A stretch of 64,000 bases of DNA from an uncultured Alphaproteobacteria bacterium (GCA_903897605.1 CAIUCH010000031.1:40253-104252); one strand, 5' to 3'. Counted from the first letter of the stretch, positions 35,674 through 45,534 are shown. Numbers and translations: made by a program. Notes: a model not told the origin generated them from the sequence alone.

Positions 35674-36523
35674 GGTGAAGCGCCTGTATCAGCCGCGCGC
35701 GCAGTCCCGGCGTCACCTTTGGCTTGATCCCGAAAAACGCTTCGAAGGATGGCGCGGCCTGATGCATCAGCATACCCAGTCCGTCGATGACGGCGTGGCC
35801 CCGCGCCTTGGCTTGTTTCAGCAACTCGGTCTCGAGCGGATTGTAGACGATGTCCAACACCGTTGCGGCATCGCGCAAGGCGCCAAGATCAAGTGACAGC
35901 GGCGCATTGCCCTTCATGCCGGCGCTGGTGGCATTAACCAGAAGATCGGCGGCGGCGGCAGCGCTTCTCCAATCCTCATTTCCGCCCGGCGCGAGGGCGC
36001 TTTTGACCAGCGGTTGCAGCGCCGCCGCCAGCAGCGCCGCCTTGTCCGCATGGCGATTGAGGATATGGATTTTGGCGGCGCCCAGACTGTTCAACGCCAG
36101 AATGGCAGCCCGGGCCGTGCCGCCCGCGCCCAACAGCACGACCGTGCGGTCTTGGAGTGTACCAAACGCCTCGGCCAGGGATCCGGCCAATCCCATCGTG
36201 TCGGTGTTGCGGGCCTCGATGCGGCCATCGTCATGGAAAATCAGAAGATTGGCCGCGCCGGCGGCTATTGCCGTCGCCTCGCAGAAATCGGCCAGGGCAA
36301 AAGCCGCTTCCTTGTGCGGCACCGTGACATTGACACCGCTAAACCCGGCGCGCCGCAAGGCCAGGATCACGCGGGCGAAATCTTCCCGCCTTACCGCCAG
36401 CGGCACCAACGCGCCATCGATCTTCATTTCGTCGAGCCAATAGCCATGCAGCACCGGCGACAGCGAATGGGCGATCGGCCAGCCGACCACCCCTGCAATC
36501 TTTCCCGCGCCGGTCAATGTCAT
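35666..36523 (-). CDS. aroE: shikimate dehydrogenase
   Basis: The protein has 285 residues. [34 protein letters not shown] (catalytic Lys), [14 protein letters not shown] and [16 protein letters not shown] (NADPH site) are present. It reduces 3-dehydroshikimate in aromatic amino acid synthesis. It overlaps maf by four bases and coaE by eight. Confidence 0.95.
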   Translation of the reverse strand: MTLTGAGKIAGVVGWPIAHSLSPVLHGYWLDEMKIDGALVPLAVRREDFARVILALRRAGFSGVNVTVPHKEAAFALADFCEATAIAAGAANLLIFHDDGRIEARNTDTMGLAGSLAEAFGTLQDRTVVLLGAGGTARAAILALNSLGAAKIHILNRHADKAALLAAALQPLVKSALAPGGNEDWRSAAAAADLLVNATSAGMKGNAPLSLDLGALRDAATVLDIVYNPLETELLKQAKARGHAVIDGLGMLMHQAAPSFEAFFGIKPKVTPGLRARLIQALHHA

Positions 36524-37116
36524 GTCAGCAGCAATCCCTCCGCCCGCAACGCCGCCAATACCGGCAGCAAGGGCAGTCCCAGGATGGAAAAGTAATCGCC
36601 TTCGGCGCTTTCGAACAGCTGGGCGCCCAAGCCTTCGAGATGATAGCCCCCCACCGAACCGAGCAGGGCCTCGCCTTCCTGTTCCAGGTAGCGGTCAAGG
36701 AAAGCATCGCTCAAGCTTCGTACCGTCATCAGGGCACTGGCAGTGTGCTGCCAGATCACCTTGCCGTCCCGGGCCAAGGCCGCGGCGGAAATCAGCCGGT
36801 GGGTCCTGCCCGAGAGGCGGAGCAGAAGCGCACGCAGTGCCGCCAGGTCATGGCTTTTGCTGATGACGTCCCGGTCCAGCGCCACCACGGAATCGCCGCC
36901 CAGCACGATTGCCCCGGGGCTGCGGCGGGACACCATCACGGCTTTCTGCTCGGCCAGCGCCGTGGCGATGGCGTCGGCCGTGCTGCCTTTGGCGATAAGA
37001 TCGTCCATCAAGGCGGGTTCATTGAGATCGGCGGGCGCGACCGTGAAATCCACTCCGGCGGCGCTGAGAAGTGCCTTGCGGCTGGCACTGGCCGAAGCGA
37101 GCACCAGGCGGCTCAC
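36520..37116 (-). CDS. maf: Maf family nucleoside triphosphate pyrophosphatase
   Basis: The protein has 198 residues. LVLASASASRKALLSAAG, GAIVLGGDSVVAL (the GADT region, changed to GGDS), the Arg-His in GRTHRLISAA and GSVGGYHLEGLGAQLF match Maf. These enzymes hydrolyse modified nucleotides and may act in division control. Which subgroup is uncertain. It overlaps the ppsR stop by four bases. Confidence 0.92.
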   Translation of the reverse strand: MSRLVLASASASRKALLSAAGVDFTVAPADLNEPALMDDLIAKGSTADAIATALAEQKAVMVSRRSPGAIVLGGDSVVALDRDVISKSHDLAALRALLLRLSGRTHRLISAAALARDGKVIWQHTASALMTVRSLSDAFLDRYLEQEGEALLGSVGGYHLEGLGAQLFESAEGDYFSILGLPLLPVLAALRAEGLLLT

Positions 37117-37955
37117 GCGATCTTCTCCCGCCGATCGCTCAGCAGATTCATCACCGCCGCCGCGGTTTCCTCGATCGAGCGGCGCGAAACGTCTATCTGC
37201 GGCCAGTCATGCTGTTCAAACAATTTGCGGGTGACCGCAATCTCGGCACGCACACTGTCGAGATCGATATAGTTGGTGTCGCGTTCCACGCCCATGCTGG
37301 TGAGGCGATTGCGCCGGACCTGCACCAGCCGGTCTGGCGAGACCCAGAGGCCGACGATCAATGGCCCCTTGGCATCGGTCAGCGGCGCCGGCAGGGAATG
37401 ACCCGGCACCAGCGGAATATTGGCGGCGCGCACGCCGCGAATGGCGAGATAAACACAGGTCGGTGTTTTGGAGGTGCGGCTGGCGCCCACCAGAATGACC
37501 TCGGCCTCATGGATGGTATCCAAGGACTGGCCGTCATCGTGCTGGATGGTGAAATTGAGCGCCTCGATGCGGGCCAGATAGCGCTGATCCACTTCATGCT
37601 GTCCGCCGGGACGATGGGTTTCGGTGATCCCAAGAAATTTGGAAAGCTCCATCACCGGACGCTCCATCACGTCGATACAGGTGACATTCAGCGACCCGCA
37701 CCGGGTCAGCAGCATCTCCCGCAACCGGGGATTGACTAGGGTAAAGAAAACCAGCCCGGGACTGATGGCGATATGATCGATCGAACGCTGGAGCTGGTGC
37801 TCGCTGCGCACCAGCGAGTAGGGATGGACCTGAACGTCCACGCCTTCGAACTGGGCCAGCGCCGCATTGACAATGGCATTGAGGGTTTCACCGGTGGCGT
37901 CCGACACAAGATGGATATGGAATTTTTTCTCCACAAACTGTCCCTGCTGTTCCAC
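37113..37955 (-). CDS. ppsR: pyruvate, water dikinase / PPDK regulatory protein (DUF299)
   Basis: The predicted protein is about 280 residues. KKFHIHLVSDATGETLNAIV is the conserved start; the P-loop is VGASRTSKTPTCVYLAI, followed by GVRAANIPLVPG and the C-terminal IDVSRRSIEETAAAVMNL. It is a bifunctional ADP-dependent kinase/phosphorylase. The GTG at 37955 (AAGAGG six bases upstream) is used; another GTG at 37934 is also possible. In Rickettsia this gene is RP001, next to the replication origin. Confidence 0.9.
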   Translation of the reverse strand: MEQQGQFVEKKFHIHLVSDATGETLNAIVNAALAQFEGVDVQVHPYSLVRSEHQLQRSIDHIAISPGLVFFTLVNPRLREMLLTRCGSLNVTCIDVMERPVMELSKFLGITETHRPGGQHEVDQRYLARIEALNFTIQHDDGQSLDTIHEAEVILVGASRTSKTPTCVYLAIRGVRAANIPLVPGHSLPAPLTDAKGPLIVGLWVSPDRLVQVRRNRLTSMGVERDTNYIDLDSVRAEIAVTRKLFEQHDWPQIDVSRRSIEETAAAVMNLLSDRREKIA

Positions 37956-38198
37956 CGATTGCCTCTTATGCCCAATCCCATCCCCTGTGGACAGCGCAAA
38001 ATCGGGAATTGGTGTGCGCAATCTCCCAAAACCGGCGAAGAATTCTGGACAGAATTGCCCAGCCCTCTTTTCATCAAGCTCTTGAGTCCTTTGAACCAAA
38101 GCTCTAGACGAAACGGATACCAACCAAAACTTCCACAACTCACAGGCCTTACATCAACTACAACATTCCTTATAAGAGTCTTGTTTTGAAGGTGTACT
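37956..38198. other. divergent intergenic region at the alphaproteobacterial oriC position (candidate origin)
   Basis: This 243-bp gap separates divergent ppsR and hemH. In Caulobacter and Rickettsia the origin lies between ppsR/RP001 and hemE. Here hemE is missing and hemH takes its place. TTCTCCACA at 37927-37935 (8 of 9 to the DnaA box) lies at the ppsR start, and CTGTCCACA (7 of 9, reverse strand, about 37986-37994) lies in the gap. The part from 38086 to 38190 is clearly more AT-rich than its surroundings. TTCTG/CAGAA at 38043-38054 is a short inverted repeat. The DnaA boxes are few, so this is suggestive only. It must also hold both promoters. Confidence 0.45.
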
Positions 38199-39230
38199 GT
38201 GAAGTTAGGGATTGTTCTCTTCAATTTGGGTGGACCGGATAGCCCAGAAGCGGTTGAACCGTTTCTGCGGAATCTTTTCTCGGACCCTGCGATTATTTCG
38301 CTGCCGGCGATTGTGCGAATACCGCTGGCGCGTTTTATCGCACATCGTCGCGCGCCTTTTGCGAAATTGATTTATGCTCATATCGGTGGCCGCTCGCCGA
38401 TCCTGGAGGAAACCCAGGCGCAAGCCCGGGCTTTGGAGACGGCGCTGCGCGGGCCGGATCTGGAGGCAAAGGCGGTTGTGGCGATGCGGTGCTGGTATCC
38501 CTTCAGTGATGGTGCGGCGCAAGCCCTGCGGCAATTTTCGCCGGACCGGATCGTGTTGCTGCCGCTCTATCCGCAATTTTCGACAACCACGAGCGCCTCC
38601 TCGTTCAAGGATTGGGACAGAGCGGCCCGCAAAGCGGGTTTTGCCGCGCGCAGCACGCGGGTTTGTTGTTATCCCGCGAATGCCGGGTTCATTGCCGCCG
38701 CCGCCGCAAAGATCCGCGCCGCGATGGAAAATCCCGTCACGGATATTTCCTATCGATTGCTTCTGTCGGCCCATGGCCTGCCCAAGCGTACCATCGAGCG
38801 TGGCGATCCCTACCAATGGCAGGTGGAGCAAACCGCCGGCGCCCTTGTGGATGCGCTGGGGATAAAAAACCTGGACTGGAATATTTGCTATCAGAGCCGG
38901 GTCGGGCCATTGAAATGGCTGGAGCCTTCCACCGATATGGAAATTCGTCGCGCGGGGCAGGACGGCAAGGGCGTGGTGGTCGTGCCGATCGCTTTTGTCA
39001 GCGAACATTCCGAGACGCTGGTGGAGCTCGATATCGAATATGGTAAGCTTGCGCGCGAGGCGGGGGTGCCGGATTATCGCCGCGCCGCCACGGTTAGCGC
39101 CGGTGCGGCTTTCATCGACGGCTTGGCGGGTTTGGTGAGAAAGGCGCTGGCGGACGGCGGTTGCGTCAATGACGCCGGGGGCCGGATCTGTCCCCGGCAA
39201 TTTGGCCGCTGCGGTTATCTGGAGGGATGA
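38199..39230 (+). CDS. hemH: ferrochelatase
   Basis: The protein has 343 residues from GTG at 38199. IVLFNLGGPDSPEAVEPFLR, IGGRSPILEETQAQ, YPQFSTTTSASSF, LLLSAHGLPKRTIERGDPY (catalytic His), CYQSRVGPLKWLEPSTD and VPIAFVSEHSETLVELDIEY (Glu, His) are all present. It inserts iron into protoporphyrin IX. It overlaps hemJ by four bases, giving the last two steps of heme synthesis in one unit. Confidence 0.96.
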   Translation: MKLGIVLFNLGGPDSPEAVEPFLRNLFSDPAIISLPAIVRIPLARFIAHRRAPFAKLIYAHIGGRSPILEETQAQARALETALRGPDLEAKAVVAMRCWYPFSDGAAQALRQFSPDRIVLLPLYPQFSTTTSASSFKDWDRAARKAGFAARSTRVCCYPANAGFIAAAAAKIRAAMENPVTDISYRLLLSAHGLPKRTIERGDPYQWQVEQTAGALVDALGIKNLDWNICYQSRVGPLKWLEPSTDMEIRRAGQDGKGVVVVPIAFVSEHSETLVELDIEYGKLAREAGVPDYRRAATVSAGAAFIDGLAGLVRKALADGGCVNDAGGRICPRQFGRCGYLEG

Positions 39231-39688
39231 TGGAAGATTCCATTCGCAATGCGCTGGCGGATTACATTCCCTGGATTCTCGCCTTCCATATTATTTTCGT
39301 GATCACCTGGATGGCGGGGATGCTCTATCTGCCGCGGCTTTTCGTCTATCACACCCAGACCAAAGCGGGGTCCGAAAGCTCGGAGCGATTCAAGGTGATG
39401 GAGCGCAAATTGCTGCGCGGAATTGTGAACCCGTCGATGGTCGCGGTGTGGATTCTGGGGCCGCTACTGGCCTGGCTCACCAGCGCCTATCTCGACATCT
39501 GGTTGTGGATCAAGTTTACGCTGGTTGTCGTACTGAGCGGCATTCACGGCTTTCTGGTGCACTGCTGGCGGGATTTCGAGGCGGATCGCAACACGCGCTC
39601 GGAACATTTTTACCGTGTCCTCAACGAGATTCCCGCCGTGTTGATGATTTTTATTGTCATCCTCGCCGTGGTTAAGCCTTTTTCATAA
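39227..39688 (+). CDS. hemJ: protoporphyrinogen oxidase HemJ
   Basis: The protein has 153 residues with four hydrophobic helices. FHIIFVITWMAGMLYLPRLF followed by VYHTQ carries the conserved His and Arg, and the second half has KFTLVVVLSGIHGFLVHCWR. It oxidises protoporphyrinogen IX in the membrane. Stop at 39686-39688; a repeat-rich 359-bp gap follows. Confidence 0.93.
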   Translation: MMEDSIRNALADYIPWILAFHIIFVITWMAGMLYLPRLFVYHTQTKAGSESSERFKVMERKLLRGIVNPSMVAVWILGPLLAWLTSAYLDIWLWIKFTLVVVLSGIHGFLVHCWRDFEADRNTRSEHFYRVLNEIPAVLMIFIVILAVVKPFS

Positions 39689-39740
39689 AAAGCTCGATCT
39701 CTCCGAATGCGCAATAACACTGGCGCGTCTTGGCCGTGCC

Positions 39741-39873
39741 CAGCCTCCCCTGCGCGCGCGCAGCGCGCTGGTGGGGGAGGGTCGGTAGCGGCAGCGTGCC
39801 CGACGTAGCAGCGCTTGCAGCGCGTAGGCGCGAGCCGGAGCGCCAAAGCAAGATGCGAAGGCCGGAGGGGGAA
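39741..39873 (-). repeat. dispersed GC-rich intergenic repeat, copy 1 (inverted)
   Basis: Read on the minus strand it begins CCCCCTCCGGCCTTCGCA and ends near GCGCGCAGGGGAGGCTGGG, matching the copies at 41343 and 59970. The middle holds the hairpin GTCGG/CCGAC (39781-39785/39800-39804) with loop TAGCGGCAGCGTG, linking this family to the repeats at 497 and 43291. It fills the left part of the hemJ-rho gap. Confidence 0.75.
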
Positions 39874-39891
39874 TTTGCAAAGACTGCAAAT
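39873..39891. promoter_or_regulatory. perfect inverted repeat in the rho leader region
   Basis: ATTTGCA and TGCAAAT are separated by AAGAC. It lies about 157 bases upstream of the rho ATG, in an AT-richer stretch with CTATAACGG just after it. It could be an operator or a short hairpin. No named regulator fits. The rest of 39892-40047 shows no ORF. Confidence 0.35.
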
Positions 39892-40047
39892 CAGGCTATA
39901 ACGGGACCGTTCTTCAGACCCGTGCGGCGTCGGTTCGCCGAATGCTCAAGGCCAGATGGCCGGTGCGGGTCCCAACCAATTCCCGATGAATCGTTTCGAG
40001 GGCCGCCCGCCCGTTTCATCGGACCAATCCCCTCTCTAGGTGTTTTC

Positions 40048-41331
40048 ATGACCGTACAAGAAGGCCTGCAGGCGATGAAGCTGCAGGATCTCAAGAATAA
40101 AAAGCCCGCCGATCTGCTGGCTTTTGCCGAGGAACTCGAAATCGAGAATGCCTCCTCGATGCGCAAGCAGGACATGCTGTTCGCGATCCTGAAGGAACTC
40201 GCCGAACGCGATGTCGAGATCATGGGCCAGGGCGTGGTCGAAACCTTGCAGGATGGTTTTGGCTTCCTGCGCTCGCCGGAATCCAACTACCTGCCCGGCC
40301 CGGACGATATTTACGTTTCACCGTCGCAGATCCGCCGCTTCGGCCTTCGCACCGGCGACACCGTCGAGGGCCCGATCCGCGCGCCCAAAGATGGCGAGCG
40401 TTATTTCGCGCTGCTCAAAGTCACAACCATCAATTTCGAAGACCCCGAGCAGATCAAGCACAAGGTCCATTTCGACAATCTGACGCCGCTCTATCCGACG
40501 CGCTGGCTGAAGATGGAGCTGGACGACCCTACCCTCAAGGACAAAACCGGCCGGGTCATCGACATTGTCGCGCCGCAGGGCATGGGCCAGCGTGCATTGA
40601 TCACTGCCCAGCCCCGCACCGGCAAGACTGTGATCCTGCAGAATATCGCCAAGGCGATCTCGGCCAATCATCCGGAAATTTTTCTGATCGTGCTTCTGAT
40701 CGACGAACGGCCCGAAGAAGTCACCGACATGCAGCGTTCGGTGAAGGGCGAAGTGATCTCATCCACCTTCGACGAACCCGCGACACGCCACGTCCAGGTC
40801 GCTGAAATGGTGATCGAAAAGGCCAAGCGCCTGGTCGAGCACAAGCGCGATGTGGTGATCCTGCTGGATTCCATCACCCGCCTGGGCCGCGCCTACAACA
40901 CCGTCGTTCCGTCATCGGGCAAGGTGCTGACCGGTGGCGTCGACGCCAACGCCCTGCAGCGGCCCAAGCGCTTCTTTGGCGCTGCCCGCAATATCGAGGA
41001 AGGCGGCAGCCTGACCATCATCGCCACCGCCCTGATCGATACCGGCAGCCGCATGGACGAAGTGATCTTCGAAGAATTCAAGGGCACCGGTAACAGCGAA
41101 ATCATCCTGGACCGCAAGGTCGCCGACAAGCGGGTGTTCCCCGCCATCGACATCATGCGCTCGGGCACCCGCAAGGACGAATTGCTGGTCGAGAAAGGCA
41201 CCCTGGCCAAGACCTATGTGCTGCGGCGTATCCTGGCGCCGATGGGCACGGTGGACGCGATCGAATTCCTGCTCGACAAGCTGCGCTCATCGAAGAACAA
41301 TTCCGAATTCTTTGAGAGCATGAATACTTGA
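40048..41331 (+). CDS. rho: transcription termination factor Rho
   Basis: The protein has 427 residues from the ATG at 40048; in-frame codons upstream run through the repeat and are not Rho-like. [20 protein letters not shown] is the N-terminal helical bundle, [20 protein letters not shown] the cold-shock RNA-binding domain, [11 protein letters not shown] the P-loop, [15 protein letters not shown] the Walker B/Q-loop, and [20 protein letters not shown] the R-loop region. Hexameric RNA helicase that ends transcription. Confidence 0.97.
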   Translation: MTVQEGLQAMKLQDLKNKKPADLLAFAEELEIENASSMRKQDMLFAILKELAERDVEIMGQGVVETLQDGFGFLRSPESNYLPGPDDIYVSPSQIRRFGLRTGDTVEGPIRAPKDGERYFALLKVTTINFEDPEQIKHKVHFDNLTPLYPTRWLKMELDDPTLKDKTGRVIDIVAPQGMGQRALITAQPRTGKTVILQNIAKAISANHPEIFLIVLLIDERPEEVTDMQRSVKGEVISSTFDEPATRHVQVAEMVIEKAKRLVEHKRDVVILLDSITRLGRAYNTVVPSSGKVLTGGVDANALQRPKRFFGAARNIEEGGSLTIIATALIDTGSRMDEVIFEEFKGTGNSEIILDRKVADKRVFPAIDIMRSGTRKDELLVEKGTLAKTYVLRRILAPMGTVDAIEFLLDKLRSSKNNSEFFESMNT

Positions 41332-41342
41332 TTTTTTGTTGA

Positions 41343-41418
41343 CCCCCTCCGGCCTACGCATCGCAAGCGCTGCTACGGCCACCCCCCCCTCCAGCGCTTC
41401 GCGCGAGGGGGAGGCGGG
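41343..41418 (+). repeat. dispersed GC-rich intergenic repeat, copy 2
   Basis: CCCCCTCCGGCCTACGCA, a short variable part, then GCTGCTACGGCCACC and CCAGCGCTTCGCGCGAGGGG, then GAGGCGGG. About 80% identical to copy 3 at 59970. CCCCTCC/GGAGGGG-type arms can fold into a hairpin, so it may also end rho transcription. Confidence 0.75.
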
Positions 41419-41466
41419 TCCCGACCAAGACGCAGGGCCCTTTCGAGGGCGCGTCTAAAACAGATT

Positions 41467-42441
41467 CTACGGAATCAGAACCGTCGCGCCTGTCGTCTTC
41501 TTCGCAGCCAAGGCTTCCTGCGCCTTGGCGGCGTCTTTCAACGGCACGCGCTGGTTGATCGCCACCTTGACCGCGCCGGATTTGAGAACCGCGAAAAGAT
41601 CGTCCGCGGTTTCCTGCAATTCCTGCGCCGTGCGAGTATAGTGCGCCAGGGTCGGCCGAGTGACATAGAGCGAACCTTTGGTCGCTAGGATGCCCAACGG
41701 GAACGGCGTCACCGGGCCGGAGGAATTGCCGAAGCTCACCATCAAGCCGCGTTGCTGCAGGCAATCCAGCGAAGCCTCGAAGGTATCCTTGCCGATGGAA
41801 TCATAAACCACCGGCACGCCGGCGCCGCCGGTCAGCTCGCGCACCCTCTTCTCCCAACCGGCATCGCGGGTGTTCAGCACATGGGCGCAGCCATTCTCGC
41901 GCGCCAGTTCGACCTTGTCGGGTGATGTGGTGCTGCCGATCACGGTGGCGCCCAGATGCTTGGCCCATTGGCAGGCGATCTGGCCGACACCGCCGGCGGC
42001 GGAATGAAACACGATGGTCTCGCCGGATTTCACATGATAGGTGCGGCGCAGAAGATATTGCGCCGTCATGCCCTTGAGCATGGAGGCGGCGGCGACTTCA
42101 TCGCTGACGCCATCGGGCAGCCTGACGACTTTATCCGCTGGCACATTGTTGGCTTCGGCATAAGAGCCAATCGAGCCGCCGCAATATCCCACACGCTCGC
42201 CAGCCTTGAAGCCAGTGACACCTGGACCGACCTGCTCGATCACACCGGCCGCTTCCGAACCCAGGCCCGACGGCATGGGGAGCGGATAGAGGCCGCCGCG
42301 ATGGTAGATATCGATGAAGTTCACACCGATGGCGGTGTGCCGGATCTGTACCTGGCCAGGACCGGGCGCCGGCAGATCGTAATCCTTGTATTCCAGAACC
42401 TCGGGGCCGCCGGGTTTTGCGAAACGGATGGCTTTGATCAT
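41467..42441 (-). CDS. NADPH:quinone oxidoreductase (MDR family)
   Basis: The protein has 324 residues. MIKAIRFAKPGGPEVLEYKD, HTAIGVNFIDIYHRGGLYPL, GSEAAGVIEQVG and the nucleotide site AAGGVGQIACQWAKHLGATV match the QOR group of zinc-free medium-chain dehydrogenases. It should reduce quinones with NADPH. It is separated from the dienelactone hydrolase gene by 21 bases and transcribed with it. Confidence 0.92.
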   Translation of the reverse strand: MIKAIRFAKPGGPEVLEYKDYDLPAPGPGQVQIRHTAIGVNFIDIYHRGGLYPLPMPSGLGSEAAGVIEQVGPGVTGFKAGERVGYCGGSIGSYAEANNVPADKVVRLPDGVSDEVAAASMLKGMTAQYLLRRTYHVKSGETIVFHSAAGGVGQIACQWAKHLGATVIGSTTSPDKVELARENGCAHVLNTRDAGWEKRVRELTGGAGVPVVYDSIGKDTFEASLDCLQQRGLMVSFGNSSGPVTPFPLGILATKGSLYVTRPTLAHYTRTAQELQETADDLFAVLKSGAVKVAINQRVPLKDAAKAQEALAAKKTTGATVLIP

Positions 42442-42462
42442 TGTATTTTCCTCGGGCGTTGG

Positions 42463-43167
42463 TCAGCTCAGATGCTGGCGGAAAAAAGTGGCGCTGCGGA
42501 TATTGGCATGGTCGGCCATCGCCTTGTCGTAATGCGCCCCGCCGACACGCGCGAAGGCGTGGTTCATCAGGGGATAGCGATAGAGCGTGACATGGGAATT
42601 GTTCTGGAGGCTGGCCTCGATCTTGGCCTGGGCCGGCGGCGGGACATATTCGTCGGCCTCGGCGATATGCAGCATCAAGGGATGCGCGATCTTGCCGGCT
42701 TCATCCAGCCGGTTCTGGATATTGACGCCGTAATATCCCACCGAGGCATCGGCATTGGTCCGCGCCGCCGTCAGATAGGCAAGCTGGCCGCCCAGGCAAT
42801 AACCCAGGGCGCCGACCTTGCCGGTGCATCCGGGCAGGGCGCGCAGATGATCGATGCTGGCCTGAATATCCTCGATACCCTTGTTCACGTCGAAGCGGTT
42901 CATCAAGTCCAGCGCCTTCTTCCAGTCGGCGTCGGTCTTGTCGGTGAGCTGGACCTTGGGTTCCAGCCGCCAGAACAGATCGGGCACCAAAGCGAAATAT
43001 CCCCGCGAGGCCATGCCATCGGCGATATCGCGCATCACTTGATTGACGCCGAAGATCTCCTGGATGACGATCAGGCCGGGACCGCGGCCCGCACCCGGGC
43101 TGGCGAGATATCCCGAGAATTCACCGTCCTTGCCCTGGATTGTGACTGTCTGTCCGCTCATTTTCAC
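42463..43167 (-). CDS. dienelactone hydrolase family protein
   Basis: The protein has 234 residues. An alpha/beta hydrolase with nucleophile Cys in GALGYCLGGQLAYL, catalytic Asp in HIAEADEYVPPPAQ and His in YPLMNHAFARVGG. The N-terminal VIQEIFGVNQVMRDIADGMA and YFALVPDLFWR are typical. The physiological ester or lactone is unknown. Confidence 0.92.
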   Translation of the reverse strand: MKMSGQTVTIQGKDGEFSGYLASPGAGRGPGLIVIQEIFGVNQVMRDIADGMASRGYFALVPDLFWRLEPKVQLTDKTDADWKKALDLMNRFDVNKGIEDIQASIDHLRALPGCTGKVGALGYCLGGQLAYLTAARTNADASVGYYGVNIQNRLDEAGKIAHPLMLHIAEADEYVPPPAQAKIEASLQNNSHVTLYRYPLMNHAFARVGGAHYDKAMADHANIRSATFFRQHLS

Positions 43168-43290
43168 CCCGCGATTGGCCGGAGGTTAGCGCCCCAACCA
43201 AAGAATCCTAGCCCCTTCTCAGGAAGGACAGGCATGCCGATGGAAGGCGCAGGCTTTCTTCCCCCCGTGGCCGTTAGGCCTGACGGGGGA

Positions 43291-43315
43291 GTTCGGTAGC
43301 GTCAGCGTACCGAAC
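43291..43315. repeat. hairpin repeat with TAGCGTCAGCGTA loop
   Basis: GTTCGGTA (43291-43298) pairs with TACCGAAC (43308-43315) around GCGTCAGCG. The same loop sequence occurs at about 510 and 600, with other stems. It lies in a 196-bp gap that also contains GGCCGTTAGGCC and TAGGCCGCTTGCGGCCGTGG. Confidence 0.75.
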
Positions 43316-43363
43316 GGCTGCTAGGCCGCTTGCGGCCGTGGCAGACAGTTGGGGGCAACCAAA

Positions 43364-45418
43364 TTAAGCCGACCCGACAGGGGCGCGAGGCGGCAAAGTC
43401 AGAGCCTGGCTGAGGGTGACGGCGCTGGTGATCGGGATCGAACAGGTGTTCCGCGAGCAGAGATAAGCGGTGGGAGCGCCGTTCTGCATGCCCTTGCCGA
43501 AAGCGGGATGACCGGGGGGCAAGGCCTCGCCGGATTCCACGACATACAGCAAACGATTGGGCAGCGCCTTGCCCCAGACGGCGCGCATCAGCTCCTGAGT
43601 TCGCGGGCTCGTCCGGGGCCCAACGATCACGATCTGGAAGCCGGTGACGAAGGTTTCCAGGCTGCTGATATAGGAGGCACAAGACGCCCAGGCGCGACTG
43701 TACTCGTCGGCGAAAGCTTCCAGCACCTCGCGCGCGCGCTGGCCGTAATGGCCCTCGCCCGTGATCATGCCCAGTCGCGTCAAGACGGTGGCCATTATGC
43801 CGTTGGCGGACGGTACGGACTGGTCGTACAGGACCCGCGAACGCACGATGAGCGTTTCGGCATCGTCGCTGGTGGTGCAATAGCCACCCTTCTGGGAATT
43901 CCAGAAATGCTCGTTGAGAGTTCCAACCCAGCGCTTGGCGGCGTCGAGGAAGCGTGCGTCGCCTGTCGCTTCCCACAGATGCAAGGCGCCGCGCGACATC
44001 AAGGCATAGTCGTCGGCGAATCCTTGCGCGCCACGCACGCCGCCATCGGCGGAATGATATAGCCGGTCGCCCTCGCCCAAAGTTTTCACAATCGCGTCGA
44101 AGGCAGTGATTGCGGTTTGAATCCAATCGGCGCGATCCAGCGCCGCACCGGCTTGGGCCAGCGCGGAAATCGCCAGACCGTTCCAGTCGGCCAGGATGGT
44201 TTCATCGCGCGCCGGATGCACCCGCTTGTCGCGCGCCGCCAGCAGCAATGCACGCTGCTTGGTCAGCAGCGCCTCGTCGGCCTCGGAGAGTTGCGGCTGG
44301 GGATGGCCCGAACGGCGCAAGATATTGCGGCCCATGAAATTGCCATCGCGGGTCACGCCATAAACCGCCTTGAAGCGCTGCACGAAAGTTCCGGTCAGCG
44401 CCGCATCGATTTCCGACTCGCTCCAGAGATAGAATTTTCCATCCTCGCCTTCGGATTCCGCTTCAAATCCGGCAGCGAAAGCACCATTCAACTTCAGATC
44501 GCGCTGCATCCAGCCGATGGTTTCTTCCAAATGCCTCTTGCAAAGCGCGTTGCGATTGAATTGCCACAGATTGGTGAGGAATTCGACGATCAGGGCATTG
44601 TCCGACAGCATCTTCTCGAAATGCGGTAAGTGCCAGCGCTCGTCCGTGGTGTAGCGGAAGAAGCCGCCGCCAATATGATCATAAAGGCCGCCCAGTACGG
44701 CGGCATCGATGGTGGTGGTAATCACCTGCAGGAATTGCGAAATGCTCGAGCGCAGATAGGCGCGCCAAATGACATCCAGGAAAATGGTCTGGGGAAATTT
44801 CATCGTCCCGTTGCCGAGATAGGAAAGTTGACCGCCCAGGAAGATGTCGTAGCGTTGCGCCAAGCGCAGGGCGGCGGGGTCGATTTGAATGCTGTCGGCT
44901 AGTCCGCGCATGTCGCGGTCATGCAGGATGGCCAGCTGGTCGAATATGGCCTGGGACTGCTTGACCACGTCTTCCGGTTTGTCGCGATAAAGCGCCACCA
45001 TTTCGGTGAGCACGCGGGTGAAACTAGGCTGACCAAATTTTTCCACATCGCCCAGATATCCGCCAACGAAGAAGGGTCGCCCTTGGGCATTGAGGAAGAT
45101 GGTGAGAGGCCAGCCGCCGCTGAACCCCATGATGTTGCCGGCGGCCTGATACAATTGGTCGAGGTCGGGACGCTGAACGCGATCCACGATCACGGGAATG
45201 AAATTGTCGTTGATGAGCTTCGCGGTTTCGGGATTGGAATAACTTTCCCGGTTCATCACATGGCACCAGTGACAGGCGGCATAGCCGATCGACAGCAGGA
45301 TGGGCTTGCCGCTCTGTTCTGCCTCGGCCAGGACGTCGCTGCTCCACAGCCGCCATTGCACCGGATTGTCCTTGTGCGCCAGAAGATAGGGGCTGGTGGT
45401 GTTTTCGAGCGCGTTCAT
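43364..45418 (-). CDS. DUF255 thioredoxin-like / glycan-hydrolase-fold protein (YyaL, SPATA20-like)
   Basis: The protein is about 684 residues from MNALENTTSPYLLAHKDNPV. The N-terminal thioredoxin-like domain has SIGYAACHWCHVMNRESYSN with the CxxC motif, VDRVQRPDLDQLYQ and GGWPLTIFLNAQGRPFFVGG. The remaining 500 residues form an alpha/alpha toroid (YDHIGGGFFRYTTDERWHLP, KMLSDNALI, EDGKFYLWSE). Function in bacteria is not established. A start four codons upstream is possible. Confidence 0.92.
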   Translation of the reverse strand: MNALENTTSPYLLAHKDNPVQWRLWSSDVLAEAEQSGKPILLSIGYAACHWCHVMNRESYSNPETAKLINDNFIPVIVDRVQRPDLDQLYQAAGNIMGFSGGWPLTIFLNAQGRPFFVGGYLGDVEKFGQPSFTRVLTEMVALYRDKPEDVVKQSQAIFDQLAILHDRDMRGLADSIQIDPAALRLAQRYDIFLGGQLSYLGNGTMKFPQTIFLDVIWRAYLRSSISQFLQVITTTIDAAVLGGLYDHIGGGFFRYTTDERWHLPHFEKMLSDNALIVEFLTNLWQFNRNALCKRHLEETIGWMQRDLKLNGAFAAGFEAESEGEDGKFYLWSESEIDAALTGTFVQRFKAVYGVTRDGNFMGRNILRRSGHPQPQLSEADEALLTKQRALLLAARDKRVHPARDETILADWNGLAISALAQAGAALDRADWIQTAITAFDAIVKTLGEGDRLYHSADGGVRGAQGFADDYALMSRGALHLWEATGDARFLDAAKRWVGTLNEHFWNSQKGGYCTTSDDAETLIVRSRVLYDQSVPSANGIMATVLTRLGMITGEGHYGQRAREVLEAFADEYSRAWASCASYISSLETFVTGFQIVIVGPRTSPRTQELMRAVWGKALPNRLLYVVESGEALPPGHPAFGKGMQNGAPTAYLCSRNTCSIPITSAVTLSQALTLPPRAPVGSA

Positions 45419-45534
45419 CGCTGGTTCCATTGGGCGCGGCGATGGTGGAAAATCGCCGGAGGTTTTAAGGGCCGCGCTTCTTAGCTGAAACCGCCTGCCC
45501 CCGGAAGGGCAGCCACAGACAGGGGGATTTACCT

